Both the position numbers and the translations under genes were made by a program. Under the pieces are notes generated by a model. The model did no database searches. It was not told the DNA's origin and worked only from the letters and a program-made list of their open reading frames with translations. Shown piece after piece: positions 19,064-29,523 of a DNA stretch of 60,748 nt; within the stretch, counting starts at the first letter, position 1; every line of letters starts with the position of its first letter. The stretch is from Mangrovibacter yixingensis (GTDB lineage: Bacteria > Pseudomonadota > Gammaproteobacteria > Enterobacterales > Enterobacteriaceae): contig NZ_JAIVKM010000013.1 in NCBI RefSeq assembly GCF_020523985.1, positions 1-60,748 on the forward strand, in the 5' to 3' direction.

Positions 19064-20082
19064 CTATGAAACACACCTTTTTTCGCCGTACTGCTCTTGC
19101 AGCAACCCTGTTAGCACCCTTTGTGTATCAAGGTGCATTCGCGGCAGAAACGCCGGTACGCATTAATCAGGCATTTCAGTCTTTACTCTATCTACCGCTG
19201 TATATTGCGCAGGATAAAGGCTTCTTCAAGCAACAAGGGGTTGATGTCAAAATCAGCACCGGTGGCGGTGGGGCACAATCCTGGGCGGCCGTTATTGGCG
19301 GGTCGGCAGACTTTTCAATCCAGGACCCTGTTTTTGTGCCCAAAACTCGTGAAAATGGCGGTGATGGTGTTGTTGTCGCAGGGGTACAAAATGCGCCTAC
19401 CATCTTTGTTTTCGGTAAGGATGGAACGTCATTACAACAAAACCTGGCGTACCTTTCAGGTAAACGCGTGGTCACCAGCCCAGAGCCCGATACCACCTGG
19501 GCATTTATGAGTTACTTAATTAAGCAGCAAAAACTCAAAGACGTAAAACTGGTGCACGTTGCCATTGGTAACGAAATCCCGGCGGTGGCGGCTGGACGCG
19601 CCGATTATGCACTGGCGGCAGAGCCCCAGGTCACAATGGCAGAGCAACAAAATGGCCTGCATGTCGTCTACTCCTTCTCTGCCGACAAATCATGGTATCC
19701 CTTTGCGTTCTCCAGCCTGACCACCACCCGGCAATATATTCAAAAGCACCCCAAAGCCGCACAAGCTGTTGTCACGGCGTTTGAACAAGCCTCTCGTTAT
19801 ATTTACAGCCACCCGGATGATGCCGTTACCATCGCCCATCACTATTTCCCGGCGCTACCCGTTGATTTAGTCAAGAAAGCGGTACAGCGAGAAATCGATG
19901 CAAAAGGCTACCCTGAGAATGTGCTGGTGACTCAAAAAGCCTGGGATAACAACATGAATATCGCGCTGTATGCGAAAAACATAAAGGCATACCCATCCGA
20001 GGCAACATCGTACAAAAACAACGTCGATACCACACTGGCAACCAAGGCCAAACAGGCTGTTGATGCCATGAATGCACAATAA
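19060..20082 (+). CDS. ABC transporter substrate-binding protein (SsuA/THI5-like)
   Basis: Periplasmic receptor, 340 aa. A Sec signal peptide occupies ~1-29 (ends GAFAAE). The mature protein begins with the family's RINQAFQSLLYLPLYIAQDK, where the ligand-binding loop follows the first strand, then GFFKQQGVDVKIS and GGGGAQSWAAVIGGSADFSI. These place it among the SsuA/TauA/NrtA/THI5 receptors, which bind sulfonates, nitrate or pyrimidines. With hydrolases as neighbours, the ligand is probably a nitrogen-containing organic molecule; its identity is not readable. Confidence 0.92.
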   Translation: MTMKHTFFRRTALAATLLAPFVYQGAFAAETPVRINQAFQSLLYLPLYIAQDKGFFKQQGVDVKISTGGGGAQSWAAVIGGSADFSIQDPVFVPKTRENGGDGVVVAGVQNAPTIFVFGKDGTSLQQNLAYLSGKRVVTSPEPDTTWAFMSYLIKQQKLKDVKLVHVAIGNEIPAVAAGRADYALAAEPQVTMAEQQNGLHVVYSFSADKSWYPFAFSSLTTTRQYIQKHPKAAQAVVTAFEQASRYIYSHPDDAVTIAHHYFPALPVDLVKKAVQREIDAKGYPENVLVTQKAWDNNMNIALYAKNIKAYPSEATSYKNNVDTTLATKAKQAVDAMNAQ

Positions 20083-20095
20083 GAGGCAACACGGA

Positions 20096-20311
20096 ATGAA
20101 ACTGGAATCCACTGTTCGTTTACAGATGGTTCAGCAGTTAACTCCCCTTGAACCGGCGTTAATCGCGCCGGTCATGGCAGACTGCGTAAACCGCGCCAGC
20201 AGCCTGCTGGCGTTTGCCACACAACAGTTCTCCCCGACGTTACTGCCCGCTACATCCTGGATTTCCCCGATTCACCCTCCACTACAGACTGCACTGAAAG
20301 AGGAATCCTGA
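20096..20311 (+). CDS. Small HpxX/AtzG-like (DUF4089-type) protein
   Basis: 71-aa protein encoded just before, and overlapping by 1 nt (TGATG), an AtzE/HpxY-type amidase gene. In known systems (AtzG with AtzE in cyanuric acid degradation, HpxX with HpxY in oxalurate catabolism) a small helical partner in this position stabilises and activates the amidase. The composition (helical N-terminus, proline-rich C-terminal tail ATSWISPIHPP) fits that family, but similarity is weak and the assignment rests mainly on context. Confidence 0.6.
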   Translation: MKLESTVRLQMVQQLTPLEPALIAPVMADCVNRASSLLAFATQQFSPTLLPATSWISPIHPPLQTALKEES

Positions 20312-21681
20312 TGGCGAACGAACTTTTAGATTTATCTATTACGGAAATCGGCGTGTTGTTACGTACACGGCAGTGCCAGGTGCCAGACCTGGTTGAGGCC
20401 TGCCTGGCCCGGGAGAAACAAACGCGAGAGCTTAATGCCTGGAATGAGTGCTTTGCAGAACAGGCACGGGAAGTGGCGCGAGCAAGCCAAATGCTCCTGG
20501 AACAAGGTTATGATGCAGGCCCACTCCACGGCATCCCAATGGGAATCAAAGCCAATATCGCAATGGCAGGGCAAGAAATGCATGCAGGCAGCCAAATACT
20601 GTCAGGCAATATTGCGGAAAAAGATGCCACCGTCGTTAAACGCCTCAAGCAGGCTGGTGCGATTATTTTGGGCTCAACCAACATGCATGAGTTCGCCTGG
20701 GGAGGAACCACTAATAACCCCCATTATGGGGCCAGCGCTAACCCATGGAATAAAGACCATATTCCTGCAGGTTCCAGTGGCGGTTCTGGCGTGGCGGCAG
20801 CGGTGCGTAGTGCGCTGGCAACACTGGGGACTGACACCGGTGGGTCGATTCGATTGCCCGCATCCATGAATGGCGTGACGGGTTTACGCCCAGGCATTGG
20901 GCGCCTCGATACCGAAGGTGTTTTCCCGTTGGCCACAAGCCTGGATACTGTCGGCCCTATTGCCGCCAGTGCGACAGATTGCGCCCTTGTGTTCAGCGCC
21001 CTCGCCCGTGAACCGGTACCTCTCGTTCCTGTATCACTGGAACACCTTCGTATTGGCCTGCTTGGGCAATACAGCGAAGCGGTCCAGCCCGATATCGCCA
21101 GCGCTTATACAGACTTTCAAACCTGGCTCACCACACAGAATGCACACCAGAAAACACTCTCGTTGCATGGGTTAGAAGAGGCAGTGAATGCACTCGTACT
21201 GATTAATCTGGCAGAGCCATCTGCCGTGCATCTCCCCTGGTTAACCACTTCGCCGGCGTCCTACGGCAGTGACGTTCGGGCATTGCTACAAACCGGGTTG
21301 GGTGTTACCGCTGTCGAATATTTGCAGGCTCAGCGCTACCGTACCGGCCTGCGTGAACAGTTGCTGGCGGCCTTGCAGGATGTTGACTTTATTTTGGTGC
21401 CTACACTTCCCTTTACTGCACCACGCAAAGGTCAGGAGCGGATAGATATTGCTGGCAACGAAGAAAGTGTTCTTACCGGTAACATGAGGTTTAATGCACT
21501 CGCCAGCCTGAGCGGGTTACCCGCTATCAGCCTTCCCGCGGGTTTTGATCATTCAGGATTGCCCATTGGAATGCAATTAATTGGCCCCGACGGCAGCGAA
21601 GGCAAACTGCTGGCACTGGCGGCACGTTTTCAACAAGACACCGATTATCACCGGCAAATACCGGTTTTGGCCCGCTCTTGA
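20311..21681 (+). CDS. Amidase-signature hydrolase (AtzE/HpxY-like)
   Basis: 456-aa amidase-signature enzyme. The Ser-cisSer-Lys triad is present: K80 (HGIPMGIKANIAM), the cis-serine around S155/S156 (PAGSSGGSG) and nucleophile S179 (GTDTGGSIRLPAS). It resembles the AtzE/HpxY branch, which hydrolyses carbamoyl compounds such as 1-carboxybiuret or oxamate-type substrates, and it is preceded by a small partner as in those systems. With the nitrilase of the same operon it could release ammonia in two steps from an imported compound (inference). The exact substrate is unknown. Confidence 0.88.
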   Translation: MANELLDLSITEIGVLLRTRQCQVPDLVEACLAREKQTRELNAWNECFAEQAREVARASQMLLEQGYDAGPLHGIPMGIKANIAMAGQEMHAGSQILSGNIAEKDATVVKRLKQAGAIILGSTNMHEFAWGGTTNNPHYGASANPWNKDHIPAGSSGGSGVAAAVRSALATLGTDTGGSIRLPASMNGVTGLRPGIGRLDTEGVFPLATSLDTVGPIAASATDCALVFSALAREPVPLVPVSLEHLRIGLLGQYSEAVQPDIASAYTDFQTWLTTQNAHQKTLSLHGLEEAVNALVLINLAEPSAVHLPWLTTSPASYGSDVRALLQTGLGVTAVEYLQAQRYRTGLREQLLAALQDVDFILVPTLPFTAPRKGQERIDIAGNEESVLTGNMRFNALASLSGLPAISLPAGFDHSGLPIGMQLIGPDGSEGKLLALAARFQQDTDYHRQIPVLARS

Positions 21682-21689
21682 ACAAGCTG

Positions 21690-22586
21690 ATGTTAAGGGA
21701 TGTTTTTATCCTGTTTCTGGTCGTTAATGGGTGGGCATTTAACGTTATTGCAATGAAGTTTGGGTTAATGGAGCTTCCACCACTGTTCATGCTGACGTTA
21801 CGATTTATTATCGTCGCCGCCGTCTTGGTGCCATTTAACCCCATAAAATGGCACCAGGTTCCACTGCTCATATTACTGGCGTTCACCTTTGGGTTTGTTC
21901 ACTTTGCGTTACTGCTACTGGGTATGCGTTATACCGATGCAGGAAGTGCCGCAGTGCTGGTCCAAATGGGCACACCAATGGCAATGGTTTTGGCTGCTGT
22001 TTTACTCAAAGAGCCACTCAGCCTGCGCCAGTTAACTGGCGTCAGCCTGGCCGTAGTTGGTGTAATTGTTCTGTCCGGCAGCCCAACACTTAGCGCATGG
22101 TATGGCCCGGCATTGTTGCTCATCAGTGCAAGTGGTTGGGCTGTTACAAACATTATCGTAAAACGTGCCTCGCCCATTCCCCCACTGGCGATGACCGGCT
22201 GGTTATCGCTGTTCGCCATTCCTTTTGCCGGGGTCAGTTCACTTCTGGCTGAACATCACCAGGCTACTTTACTCTTTGCGGCTGGCTGGCGTGGTTGGCT
22301 GGGGGTTTTGTACAGCGCGTTTGGTTCTTCGTTGTGCGCCTACTCATTATGGTATTGGCTGCTCAAGCGTTACCCGGTCAACCTGATAATGCCCTGGTCT
22401 TTACTAAGCCCGGCTCTGGCCGTGGTGATGGGAGTGCTGGTGCTGAACGAAAGCCTGGATCCAACAAAACTGCTGGGTGCTGTCTGTGTGGTTTGTGGGA
22501 TTTTAATCGCCATTTTGTGTAAACAAACAGCCAGCAGGCCGCAAGACCACAGCGCTGGCAGGCCGGAAATATCCCCCAGAGAATAA
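21690..22586 (+). CDS. EamA/DMT-family transporter
   Basis: Ten-helix drug/metabolite transporter with two EamA repeats (about 5-135 and 145-285), each ending with the conserved glutamate in a KEPLS- or NESLD-like turn. 298 aa from the ATG at 21690. A TTG at 21678 overlaps the amidase stop and would add 4 residues; neither has a clear ribosome site, so translation is probably coupled to the amidase gene. Last gene of the operon; it may export a product or take up a related metabolite. Confidence 0.88.
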   Translation: MLRDVFILFLVVNGWAFNVIAMKFGLMELPPLFMLTLRFIIVAAVLVPFNPIKWHQVPLLILLAFTFGFVHFALLLLGMRYTDAGSAAVLVQMGTPMAMVLAAVLLKEPLSLRQLTGVSLAVVGVIVLSGSPTLSAWYGPALLLISASGWAVTNIIVKRASPIPPLAMTGWLSLFAIPFAGVSSLLAEHHQATLLFAAGWRGWLGVLYSAFGSSLCAYSLWYWLLKRYPVNLIMPWSLLSPALAVVMGVLVLNESLDPTKLLGAVCVVCGILIAILCKQTASRPQDHSAGRPEISPRE

Positions 22587-22606
22587 ACCGGCCTGCATAC
22601 ACGAAA

Positions 22607-23440
22607 TCAGTTAACGGCAATTAACCGTTGCGGATGGGTATACACCGTGGCGCGCCCAGGCTTACTGAACCCGACCAGCGTCAGATTACAACGTTCGGCC
22701 ACTTCAACCGCAAGCGTCGTTGCTGCAGAAACAGCAAACAGAATCTCCACACCGCACATGGCGGACTTTTGCACCATCTCATAACTGGCCCGGCTGGACA
22801 CCAGCACCGCACCCTGCGGCCAGTGCTCACGGCTGCGGCGTCCCAGCAGTTTATCCAGCGCCACATGGCGGCCCACATCTTCATGCCCACCAGCCAGCGC
22901 GCCATCTGGCATCATCCATGCAGCCACATGAGTACAGCCGGTGAGCTGCCCTACTGGCTGGAACGCTTTCAGGCCACCAAGCCCGGAATCAAGGCTGCTT
23001 AAGTCAAAGGTTTGAGTAAAAGGCAATGGCGTAATCGGTTTACCAATATCATTCAGTTGCTCGACACCGCACACACCACAGCCGGTGCGCCCGGCCAGCG
23101 CCCGGCGGCGCTCTTTCAGCCCCATAAAGCGGCGGCTGGAGAGTTCAATTTGCACTTCAAGGCCGTTACAGGATGGCACAACGTCCATGCCATAAATTTC
23201 CTGTGAAGTTTCAATAATTCCTTCCGATAAAGAGAAACCAAGGGCAAATAATTCCAGATCTTTTGGCGAAGCCATCATCACCACGTGAGAAATGCCGTTG
23301 TAAACCAGTGCAACCGGCACTTCTTCTGCCAGCCAGTCAGGTTGCGCATGTGTTAAATCACTGCGTTTCCATAGTGGGATCTGTCTGGCAGATGAGATCT
23401 CTGCCACATTTTCTGTGTATTCAGCCTTTTCTTTTTTCAC
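22607..23440 (-). CDS. fdhD: Formate dehydrogenase accessory sulfurtransferase FdhD
   Basis: Transfers sulfur from IscS to the molybdenum cofactor of formate dehydrogenases, which is essential for their activity. 277 aa; the catalytic CxxC is present in [15 protein letters not shown], and the blocks [19 protein letters not shown] and [20 protein letters not shown] match E. coli nearly residue for residue. The start is a GTG at 23440. The N-terminal 25 residues differ from E. coli. It is divergent from fdoG across 163 nt, as in E. coli. Confidence 0.96.
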   Translation of the reverse strand: MKKEKAEYTENVAEISSARQIPLWKRSDLTHAQPDWLAEEVPVALVYNGISHVVMMASPKDLELFALGFSLSEGIIETSQEIYGMDVVPSCNGLEVQIELSSRRFMGLKERRRALAGRTGCGVCGVEQLNDIGKPITPLPFTQTFDLSSLDSGLGGLKAFQPVGQLTGCTHVAAWMMPDGALAGGHEDVGRHVALDKLLGRRSREHWPQGAVLVSSRASYEMVQKSAMCGVEILFAVSAATTLAVEVAERCNLTLVGFSKPGRATVYTHPQRLIAVN

Positions 23441-23603
23441 TTTGTATTAACCGTAATAAAACAGCCTTAGCAACATTATGATATTCTTTTCAGACTATCC
23501 TTGATGGAAACAGGGATATTCATTTCTCCGCATAGTGTGAACCTTTGCGGCACACACCGCAAAAAAGAAAATAACCGTGACAATGTCGAACAAGGAGTAA
23601 ACC

Positions 23604-26600
23604 ATGCAGGTCAGCAGAAGGCAGTTCTTTAAGATCTGCGCTGGCGGTATGGCAGGTACAACAGCAGCGGCACTGGGGTTTGCCCCAGGTGAAGCGTTAG
23701 CGGAAACCCGGCAATATAAATTGCTGCGCAGCCGCGAAACCCGCAATACCTGCACATATTGTTCAGTCGGTTGTGGGCTGTTGATGTACAGCCTCGGCGA
23801 CGGCGCAAAAAATGCCAAATCTTCAATTTTCCATATCGAAGGGGATCCGGATCACCCGGTAAACCGTGGCGCACTGTGCCCGAAAGGTGCCGGTCTGGTA
23901 GATTTTATCCACAGTGAAAGCCGCCTGAAATACCCGGAATACCGCGCACCAGGTTCTGATAAATGGCAGCGTATTTCCTGGTCAGAGGCGTTTGAACGTA
24001 TTGCCAAACTGATGAAGGAAGACCGCGACGCTAACTTTGTCGCGCAGAATGATCAGGGCACCACAGTAAACCGCTGGCTCACCACTGGTATGCTGTGCGC
24101 ATCTGCCTCAAGCAATGAATCGGGCTATCTCACCCAAAAATTTTCCCGGTCGCTGGGTATGCTGGCGGTCGATAACCAGGCGCGTGTCTGACACGGACCA
24201 ACGGTAGCAAGTCTTGCTCCGACGTTTGGTCGTGGTGCCATGACCAACCACTGGGTGGATATCAAGAACGCCGATCTTGTCGTTGTAATGGGTGGCAATG
24301 CCGCTGAAGCGCATCCGGTTGGATTCCGCTGGGCGATGGAAGCCAAAATCCGCAACGGCGCGAAGCTGATTGTTATCGATCCGCGTTTTACCCGTACAGC
24401 GTCTGTCGCTGATTTTTACACGCCAATCCGTTCTGGTACTGACATTGCATTCTTGTCAGGCGTACTGCTGTACCTGATTACCAACAACAAAATTAACCGT
24501 GAGTATGTCGAAGCCTATACGAACGCCAGCCTTATCGTGCGTGAGGATTTCAGCTTCGAAGATGGCCTGTTCTCAGGCTATGACGAGCAAACCCGCAAAT
24601 ACGACAAAACCACCTGGCATTACGAACTGGATGACCAGGGCTTTGCGAAACGCGATACCACGTTAAGCCACCCGCGTTGCGTCTGGAACCTGCTGAAAAC
24701 CCACGTCTCACGTTATACGCCTGAGATGGTGGAAAATATCTGCGGGACACCCAAAGCAGATTTCCTGCAGGTGTGCGAATACCTTGCCGAAACCAGTGCG
24801 AAAGACAAAACCACCTCGTTCCTGTATGCCCTGGGCTGGACACAGCACTCCGTGGGCGCACAGAACATCCGCACCATGGCGATGATCCAGTTGCTACTGG
24901 GGAATATGGGCATGGCAGGTGGTGGGGTTAACGCCCTGCGCGGGCACTCCAACATTCAGGGGCTGACAGATCTGGGGCTGCTGTCGCAGAGCCTGCCGGG
25001 CTACCTTTCGTTGCCGAGTGAAAAACAGACCAGCCTGGAAACTTACCTGCAAGCCAGCACGCCCAAACCCACGCTGCCCGGCCAGGTAAACTACTGGGGC
25101 AACTACCCGAAATTCTTCGTCTCCATGATGAAAGCCTTCTTCGGGGAACACGCCACCAAAGAAAACAGCTGGGGATTCGACTGGCTGCCCAAATGGGACA
25201 AGATGTACGACGTGTTGCAGTATTTCGAGATGATGCATCAGGGGAAAGTGAATGGCTATATTTGCCAGGGCTTTAACCCAGTGGCGTCGTTCCCGAATAA
25301 AAACAAAATCGTGGCATCTTTGTCGAAGCTGAAATACCTGATAACTATCGACCCACTGAACACCGAAACCTCGACGTTCTGGCAAAACCACGGCGAGTCG
25401 AATGATGTGGACCCGTCCACCATTCAAACCGAAGTGTTCCGCCTGCCCTCTACCTGCTTTGCAGAAGAGAATGGCTCTATCGTCAACTCTGGCCGCTGGC
25501 TGCAGTGGCACTGGAAAGGTGCTGATGCCCCAGGGGAAGCGCTGAATGATGGCGAAATCCTTGCCGGGATTTACCTGCGTATGCGCGAAATGTACGCCAG
25601 TGAAGGCGGCGCGGTGCCTGAGCCGGTGCTGAACATGAGTTGGAATTACCTCACGCCACAAGCGCCCGATACCGAAGAAGTGGCACGGGAAAGCAACGGG
25701 AAAGCCCTGGCGGATATCCTGGACGATAAAGGCAATGTTCTGGTGAAAAAAGGCCAGCAATTGTCCACTTTCGCCCACCTGCGTGATGACGGCACCACCT
25801 CAAGTGGTTGCTGGATTTTCGCCGGTAGCTGGACGCCAGAAGGCAACCAGATGGCCCGCCGTGATAACGCCGACCCATCTGGGCTTGGGAATACCCTGGG
25901 CTGGGCCTGGGCATGGCCGCTTAACCGCCGCATTCTCTACAACCGTGCGTCTGCAGACCCACAGGGCAACCCGTGGGATCCAAAACGCCAGTTGCTGAAA
26001 TGGGACGGCGCAAAATGGGGTGGCGTGGATGTCGCGGATTACAGCACTGCAGCACCTGGCAGTGGTGTCGGGCCGTTCATCATGCAGCCGGAAGGCATGG
26101 GCCGCCTGTTCGCTATCGATAAAATGGCGGAAGGGCCGTTCCCGGAACACTATGAACCGTTTGAAACGCCAATTGGCACCAACCCGTTACACCCGAATGT
26201 GGTCTCCAACCCGGCAGCGCGATTGTTTAACGACGACCGTGACGCCATGGGGAAAGCCGACAAATTCCCGTATGTCGGCACCACATACCGCCTGACGGAG
26301 CACTTCCACTACTGGACCAAGCACGCCTTGCTTAACGCTATCGCGCAGCCAGAACAGTTTGTGGAAATTGGTGAAAAACTGGCGAACAAGCTGGGGATTG
26401 CGCATGGCGATACGGTGAAAGTCTCCTCTAACCGTGGCTATATCAAAGCCAAAGCAGTAGTGACCAAGCGTATTCGCACCCTGAAAGTGGATGGTAAAGA
26501 CATCGACACCATCGGTGTACCGATTCACTGGGGTTACGAAGGTGTGGCACGTAAAGGCTTTATCGCCAATACGCTGACGCCGTTCGTGGGCGATGCCAAT

Positions 26601-26651
26601 ACTCAGACGCCAGAATTCAAAACCTTCCTGGTCAACGTGGAAAAAGTGTAA
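23604..26651 (+). CDS. fdoG: Formate dehydrogenase-O alpha subunit (selenocysteine, UGA read-through)
   Basis: Catalytic subunit of the respiratory formate dehydrogenase of the aerobic/nitrate type; oxidises formate in the periplasm with a Mo-bis-MGD cofactor and one 4Fe-4S cluster. 1015 aa when the in-frame TGA at 24189-24191 is read as selenocysteine (residue 196, context ARV-Sec-HGPTV). Without this the gene looks like two pieces, 195 aa and a downstream frame. The Tat signal is MQVSRRQFFK. The 4Fe-4S cysteines are in CTYCSVGCGLL and CPKGAGL. A hairpin just after the UGA matches the bacterial SECIS type. First gene of fdoGHI-fdhE. Confidence 0.97.
24189..24235 (+). promoter_or_regulatory. 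UGA codon and bacterial SECIS element
   Basis: The UGA is followed at once by a hairpin: outer pairing GACCAA with TTTGGTC (about 24198-24203 with 24220-24226) and an apical AGCAA-GTC-TTGCT stem with the guanine/uridine loop that SelB recognises. Position and shape match E. coli fdoG/fdnG. Confidence 0.9.
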
Positions 26652-26663
26652 CGGAGACGATTT

Positions 26664-27581
26664 ATGGCTTATCAATCGCAAGACATCATTCGTCGTTCCG
26701 CAACCAACGGTGTAACCCCCGCGCCACAAGCGCGGGACCATCAGCAGGAAGTGGCGAAGCTGATTGATGTCACCACCTGCATTGGCTGTAAAGCCTGCCA
26801 GGTGGCCTGTTCTGAATGGAATGACATCCGGGATGAAATCGGTCACAACGTGGGGGTGTACGACAACCCCGCTGATTTGACTGCCAAATCCTGGACGGTG
26901 ATGCGTTTTTCCGAAGTGGAGCAAAACGACAAACTGGAGTGGTTAATCCGCAAAGATGGTTGTATGCACTGTGCCGACCCAGGCTGCCTGAAAGCCTGCC
27001 CATCGGAAGGTGCTATCATTCAGTATGCCAACGGCATTGTGGATTTTCAGTCTGAGCAGTGTATTGGCTGTGGTTACTGCATTGCCGGTTGCCCGTTCGA
27101 TGTCCCGCGCATGAACCCGGACGACAACCGGGTTTACAAATGCACCCTGTGTGTGGACCGGGTTACTGTTGGCCAGGAACCCGCTTGCGTAAAAACCTGC
27201 CCGACCGGGGCCATCCATTTTGGCTCCAAAGAGGACATGAAAAACGTCGCCAGTGAGCGTGTCAGCGAGCTGAAAACCCGTGGGTTCGATAATGCCGGGT
27301 TATATGACCCACAAGGCGTTGGCGGTACTCACGTCATGTATGTGTTACACCATGCCGACAAACCTGGCCTGTATCACGGCTTGCCGGAAAACCCGTCCAT
27401 CAGCCCGACGGTGAAATTCTGGAAAGGCGTATGGAAACCGCTGGCCGCTATCGGCTTTGCGGCAACCTTCGCCGCCAGTATTTTCCACTATGTGGGTGTT
27501 GGCCCGAACCGGGCCGATGACCAGGATGATGGCGAGGACGATGACCGAGACCAGGGTAACCATAACGGGGGCCGCCAATGA
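26664..27581 (+). CDS. fdoH: Formate dehydrogenase-O iron-sulfur subunit
   Basis: Electron-transfer subunit, 305 aa, with four 4Fe-4S clusters. The four cysteine groups are [35 protein letters not shown] and [21 protein letters not shown] single membrane anchor lies near the C-terminus ([20 protein letters not shown]), followed by a strongly acidic tail ([12 protein letters not shown]). It passes electrons from FdoG to the cytochrome b of FdoI. It starts 12 nt after fdoG, and overlaps fdoI by 4 nt. Confidence 0.97.
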   Translation: MAYQSQDIIRRSATNGVTPAPQARDHQQEVAKLIDVTTCIGCKACQVACSEWNDIRDEIGHNVGVYDNPADLTAKSWTVMRFSEVEQNDKLEWLIRKDGCMHCADPGCLKACPSEGAIIQYANGIVDFQSEQCIGCGYCIAGCPFDVPRMNPDDNRVYKCTLCVDRVTVGQEPACVKTCPTGAIHFGSKEDMKNVASERVSELKTRGFDNAGLYDPQGVGGTHVMYVLHHADKPGLYHGLPENPSISPTVKFWKGVWKPLAAIGFAATFAASIFHYVGVGPNRADDQDDGEDDDRDQGNHNGGRQ

Positions 27582-28213
27582 AAAAGTCCGACAAAATAGT
27601 GCGCTACACCGCACCAGAGCGCATTAACCACTGGATAACCGCGTTCTGTTTTTTGCTGGCGGCAGTCAGTGGGTTGGGGTTCTTCTTCCCTTCCTTTAAC
27701 TGGCTGATGAACATTTTTGGTACACCGCAACTGGCTCGTATTCTCCACCCCTTCGCCGGGGTGGTGATGTTCGCGTCGTTTATCATCATGTTCTTCCGTT
27801 ACTGGCACCATAACCTGATTAATCGCGACGATATTTTGTGGGCAAAAAACATCCATAAAATTGCGAGAAATGAGGAAGTTGGCGATACCGGGCGGTATAA
27901 CTTCGGCCAGAAATGTGTGTTCTGGGCGGCGATTATTTGCCTGCTCCTGTTGCTGGCAAGTGGCGTGGTTATCTGGCGGCCTTATTTTGCCAGTGCCTTC
28001 CCGATTCCGCTCATTCGTGCCGCATTACTGGTACATTCATTTGCGGCAGTGGCCCTGATTGTGGTTATCATGGTGCATATCTACGCGGCACTGTGGGTGA
28101 AAGGGACAATTACCGCCATGGTGGAAGGCTGGGTTTCCAGCGCCTGGGCGAAAAAGCACCATCCACGCTGGTTCCGCGAATTACGCCAGAAACAGGAAAA
28201 ATCAACTGAATGA
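27578..28213 (+). CDS. fdoI: Formate dehydrogenase-O cytochrome b556 subunit
   Basis: Membrane subunit, 211 aa, with four helices and two b-type hemes; reduces quinone with electrons from FdoGH. The family N-terminus ([20 protein letters not shown]) with its heme histidine is intact, as are histidines in helix 2 (ARILHPFAG) and helix 4 (LLVHSFAAV). It overlaps fdoH and fdhE by 4 nt each, giving a tightly coupled operon. Confidence 0.97.
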   Translation: MKKSDKIVRYTAPERINHWITAFCFLLAAVSGLGFFFPSFNWLMNIFGTPQLARILHPFAGVVMFASFIIMFFRYWHHNLINRDDILWAKNIHKIARNEEVGDTGRYNFGQKCVFWAAIICLLLLLASGVVIWRPYFASAFPIPLIRAALLVHSFAAVALIVVIMVHIYAALWVKGTITAMVEGWVSSAWAKKHHPRWFRELRQKQEKSTE

Positions 28214-29139
28214 GTATTCGCATTATTCCGCAAGATCAGTTGGAGAAGAGCGAAAAACGCACGGCGGATATGATTCCGCCGTTATTATTCCCCAGACTTA
28301 AGAACCTCTATAACCGCCGCGCTGAACGCCTGCGTGATCTGGCTGAGAGCAACCCACTGGGTGATTACCTGCGTTTTGCAGCGCTGATTGCCCATGCTCA
28401 GGAAGTGGTGCTGTACGACCATCCACTGGAAATAGACCTCACCAACCTGATTGCCAGTGCGGCCGAAAGTGGTAAACCGCCGCTGGATATTCACACCCTG
28501 CCGCGGGACAAACACTGGCATAAACTCCTGCATTCACTCATTGCTGAGCTGAAGCCAGAAATGAGCGGCCCGGCACTGGCTGTGATTGAAAACCTGGAGA
28601 AAGCGTCAGAACAGGAACTGGAAAGCATGGCAACCAGCCTGTTCGCCAGCGATTTTGTGGCAGTCAGCAGCGATAAAGCACCGTTTATCTGGGCAGCATT
28701 ATCACTCTACTGGGCGCAAATGGCCGCCTTAATTCCGGGTAAAGCCCGCGCTGAATATGGCGAACACCGCCAGTTTTGCCCAGTCTGCGGCAGCATGCCG
28801 GTCTCCAGCATGGTGCATATTGGTAGCAATAATGGCTTGCGTTACCTGCACTGCAACCTGTGTGAAACCGAATGGCACATGGTGCGGGTAAAATGCAGCA
28901 ACTGCGAGCAAACCCGCGATTTACATTATTGGTCGCTGGACAGCGAACAGGCTGCCATTAAAGCGGAAAGCTGTGGCGACTGTGGCACCTACCTGAAAGT
29001 GCTCTACCAGGAAAAAGACCCGAACGTCGAAGCCGTTGCCGATGACCTGGCTTCCCTGGTGCTCGATGCCCGCATGGAGCAAGAAGGCTTCGCCCGTAGC
29101 AGCATCAACCCGTTCCTGTTTCCGGGGGAAGGGGAATAA
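28210..29139 (+). CDS. fdhE: Formate dehydrogenase accessory protein FdhE
   Basis: Cytoplasmic assembly factor for the Tat-exported formate dehydrogenases, 309 aa, the E. coli length. The rubredoxin-like iron-binding CxxC motifs are present: [21 protein letters not shown] and CGDCGTY (about 193-265). Last gene of the fdo operon, overlapping fdoI by 4 nt and followed by a terminator. Confidence 0.96.
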   Translation: MSIRIIPQDQLEKSEKRTADMIPPLLFPRLKNLYNRRAERLRDLAESNPLGDYLRFAALIAHAQEVVLYDHPLEIDLTNLIASAAESGKPPLDIHTLPRDKHWHKLLHSLIAELKPEMSGPALAVIENLEKASEQELESMATSLFASDFVAVSSDKAPFIWAALSLYWAQMAALIPGKARAEYGEHRQFCPVCGSMPVSSMVHIGSNNGLRYLHCNLCETEWHMVRVKCSNCEQTRDLHYWSLDSEQAAIKAESCGDCGTYLKVLYQEKDPNVEAVADDLASLVLDARMEQEGFARSSINPFLFPGEGE

Positions 29140-29148
29140 AAAAGGCCT

Positions 29149-29186
29149 GGCTTTCCCTGTACTCACAGGGGAAGCCGGTATTTATT
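29149..29186 (+). terminator. Terminator of the fdoGHI-fdhE operon
   Basis: A stem GGCTTTCCCTGT / ACAGGGGAAGCC (one bulge/mismatch) is followed by a T-rich run. The rest of the 380-nt gap up to 29.52 kb is AT-rich; it must contain the promoter of the following amidase, but I see no recognisable operator. Confidence 0.65.
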
Positions 29187-29523
29187 TCATGCCTGTCTGC
29201 CCACCTGTTTTTTACATAAACGTTTTTATTATTATCCGGCACTGCGGTTTTCGCTTCGTACTGGTTCTGTACAAAACGGGCATTACCCCACAATCCGGGC
29301 ATTTTTCTGGCATTGGCGCTGCACAGCGCTATGCTCACCAGTTAAAAATACAGTAACCCCCCTGGTTACTGGTATTTTCCCCTATTCCCCATCATTCCTC
29401 TTTCTTATTACCCCAGGCATAAAATACAACATTTCCCACATTAACAACAAAAACCGGGCTTGAATCAAAACGTGACTGTTGTCACTATCAACTCAGACAG
29501 CAAACAAGAAAAAGAGGCAAATG

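Noticed and set aside
24189-24191. Nonsense mutation making fdoG a pseudogene
   Set aside because: The stop is TGA at the exact selenocysteine position, followed by a SECIS hairpin, and the frame continues intact for 820 codons; selC is present in the same window.
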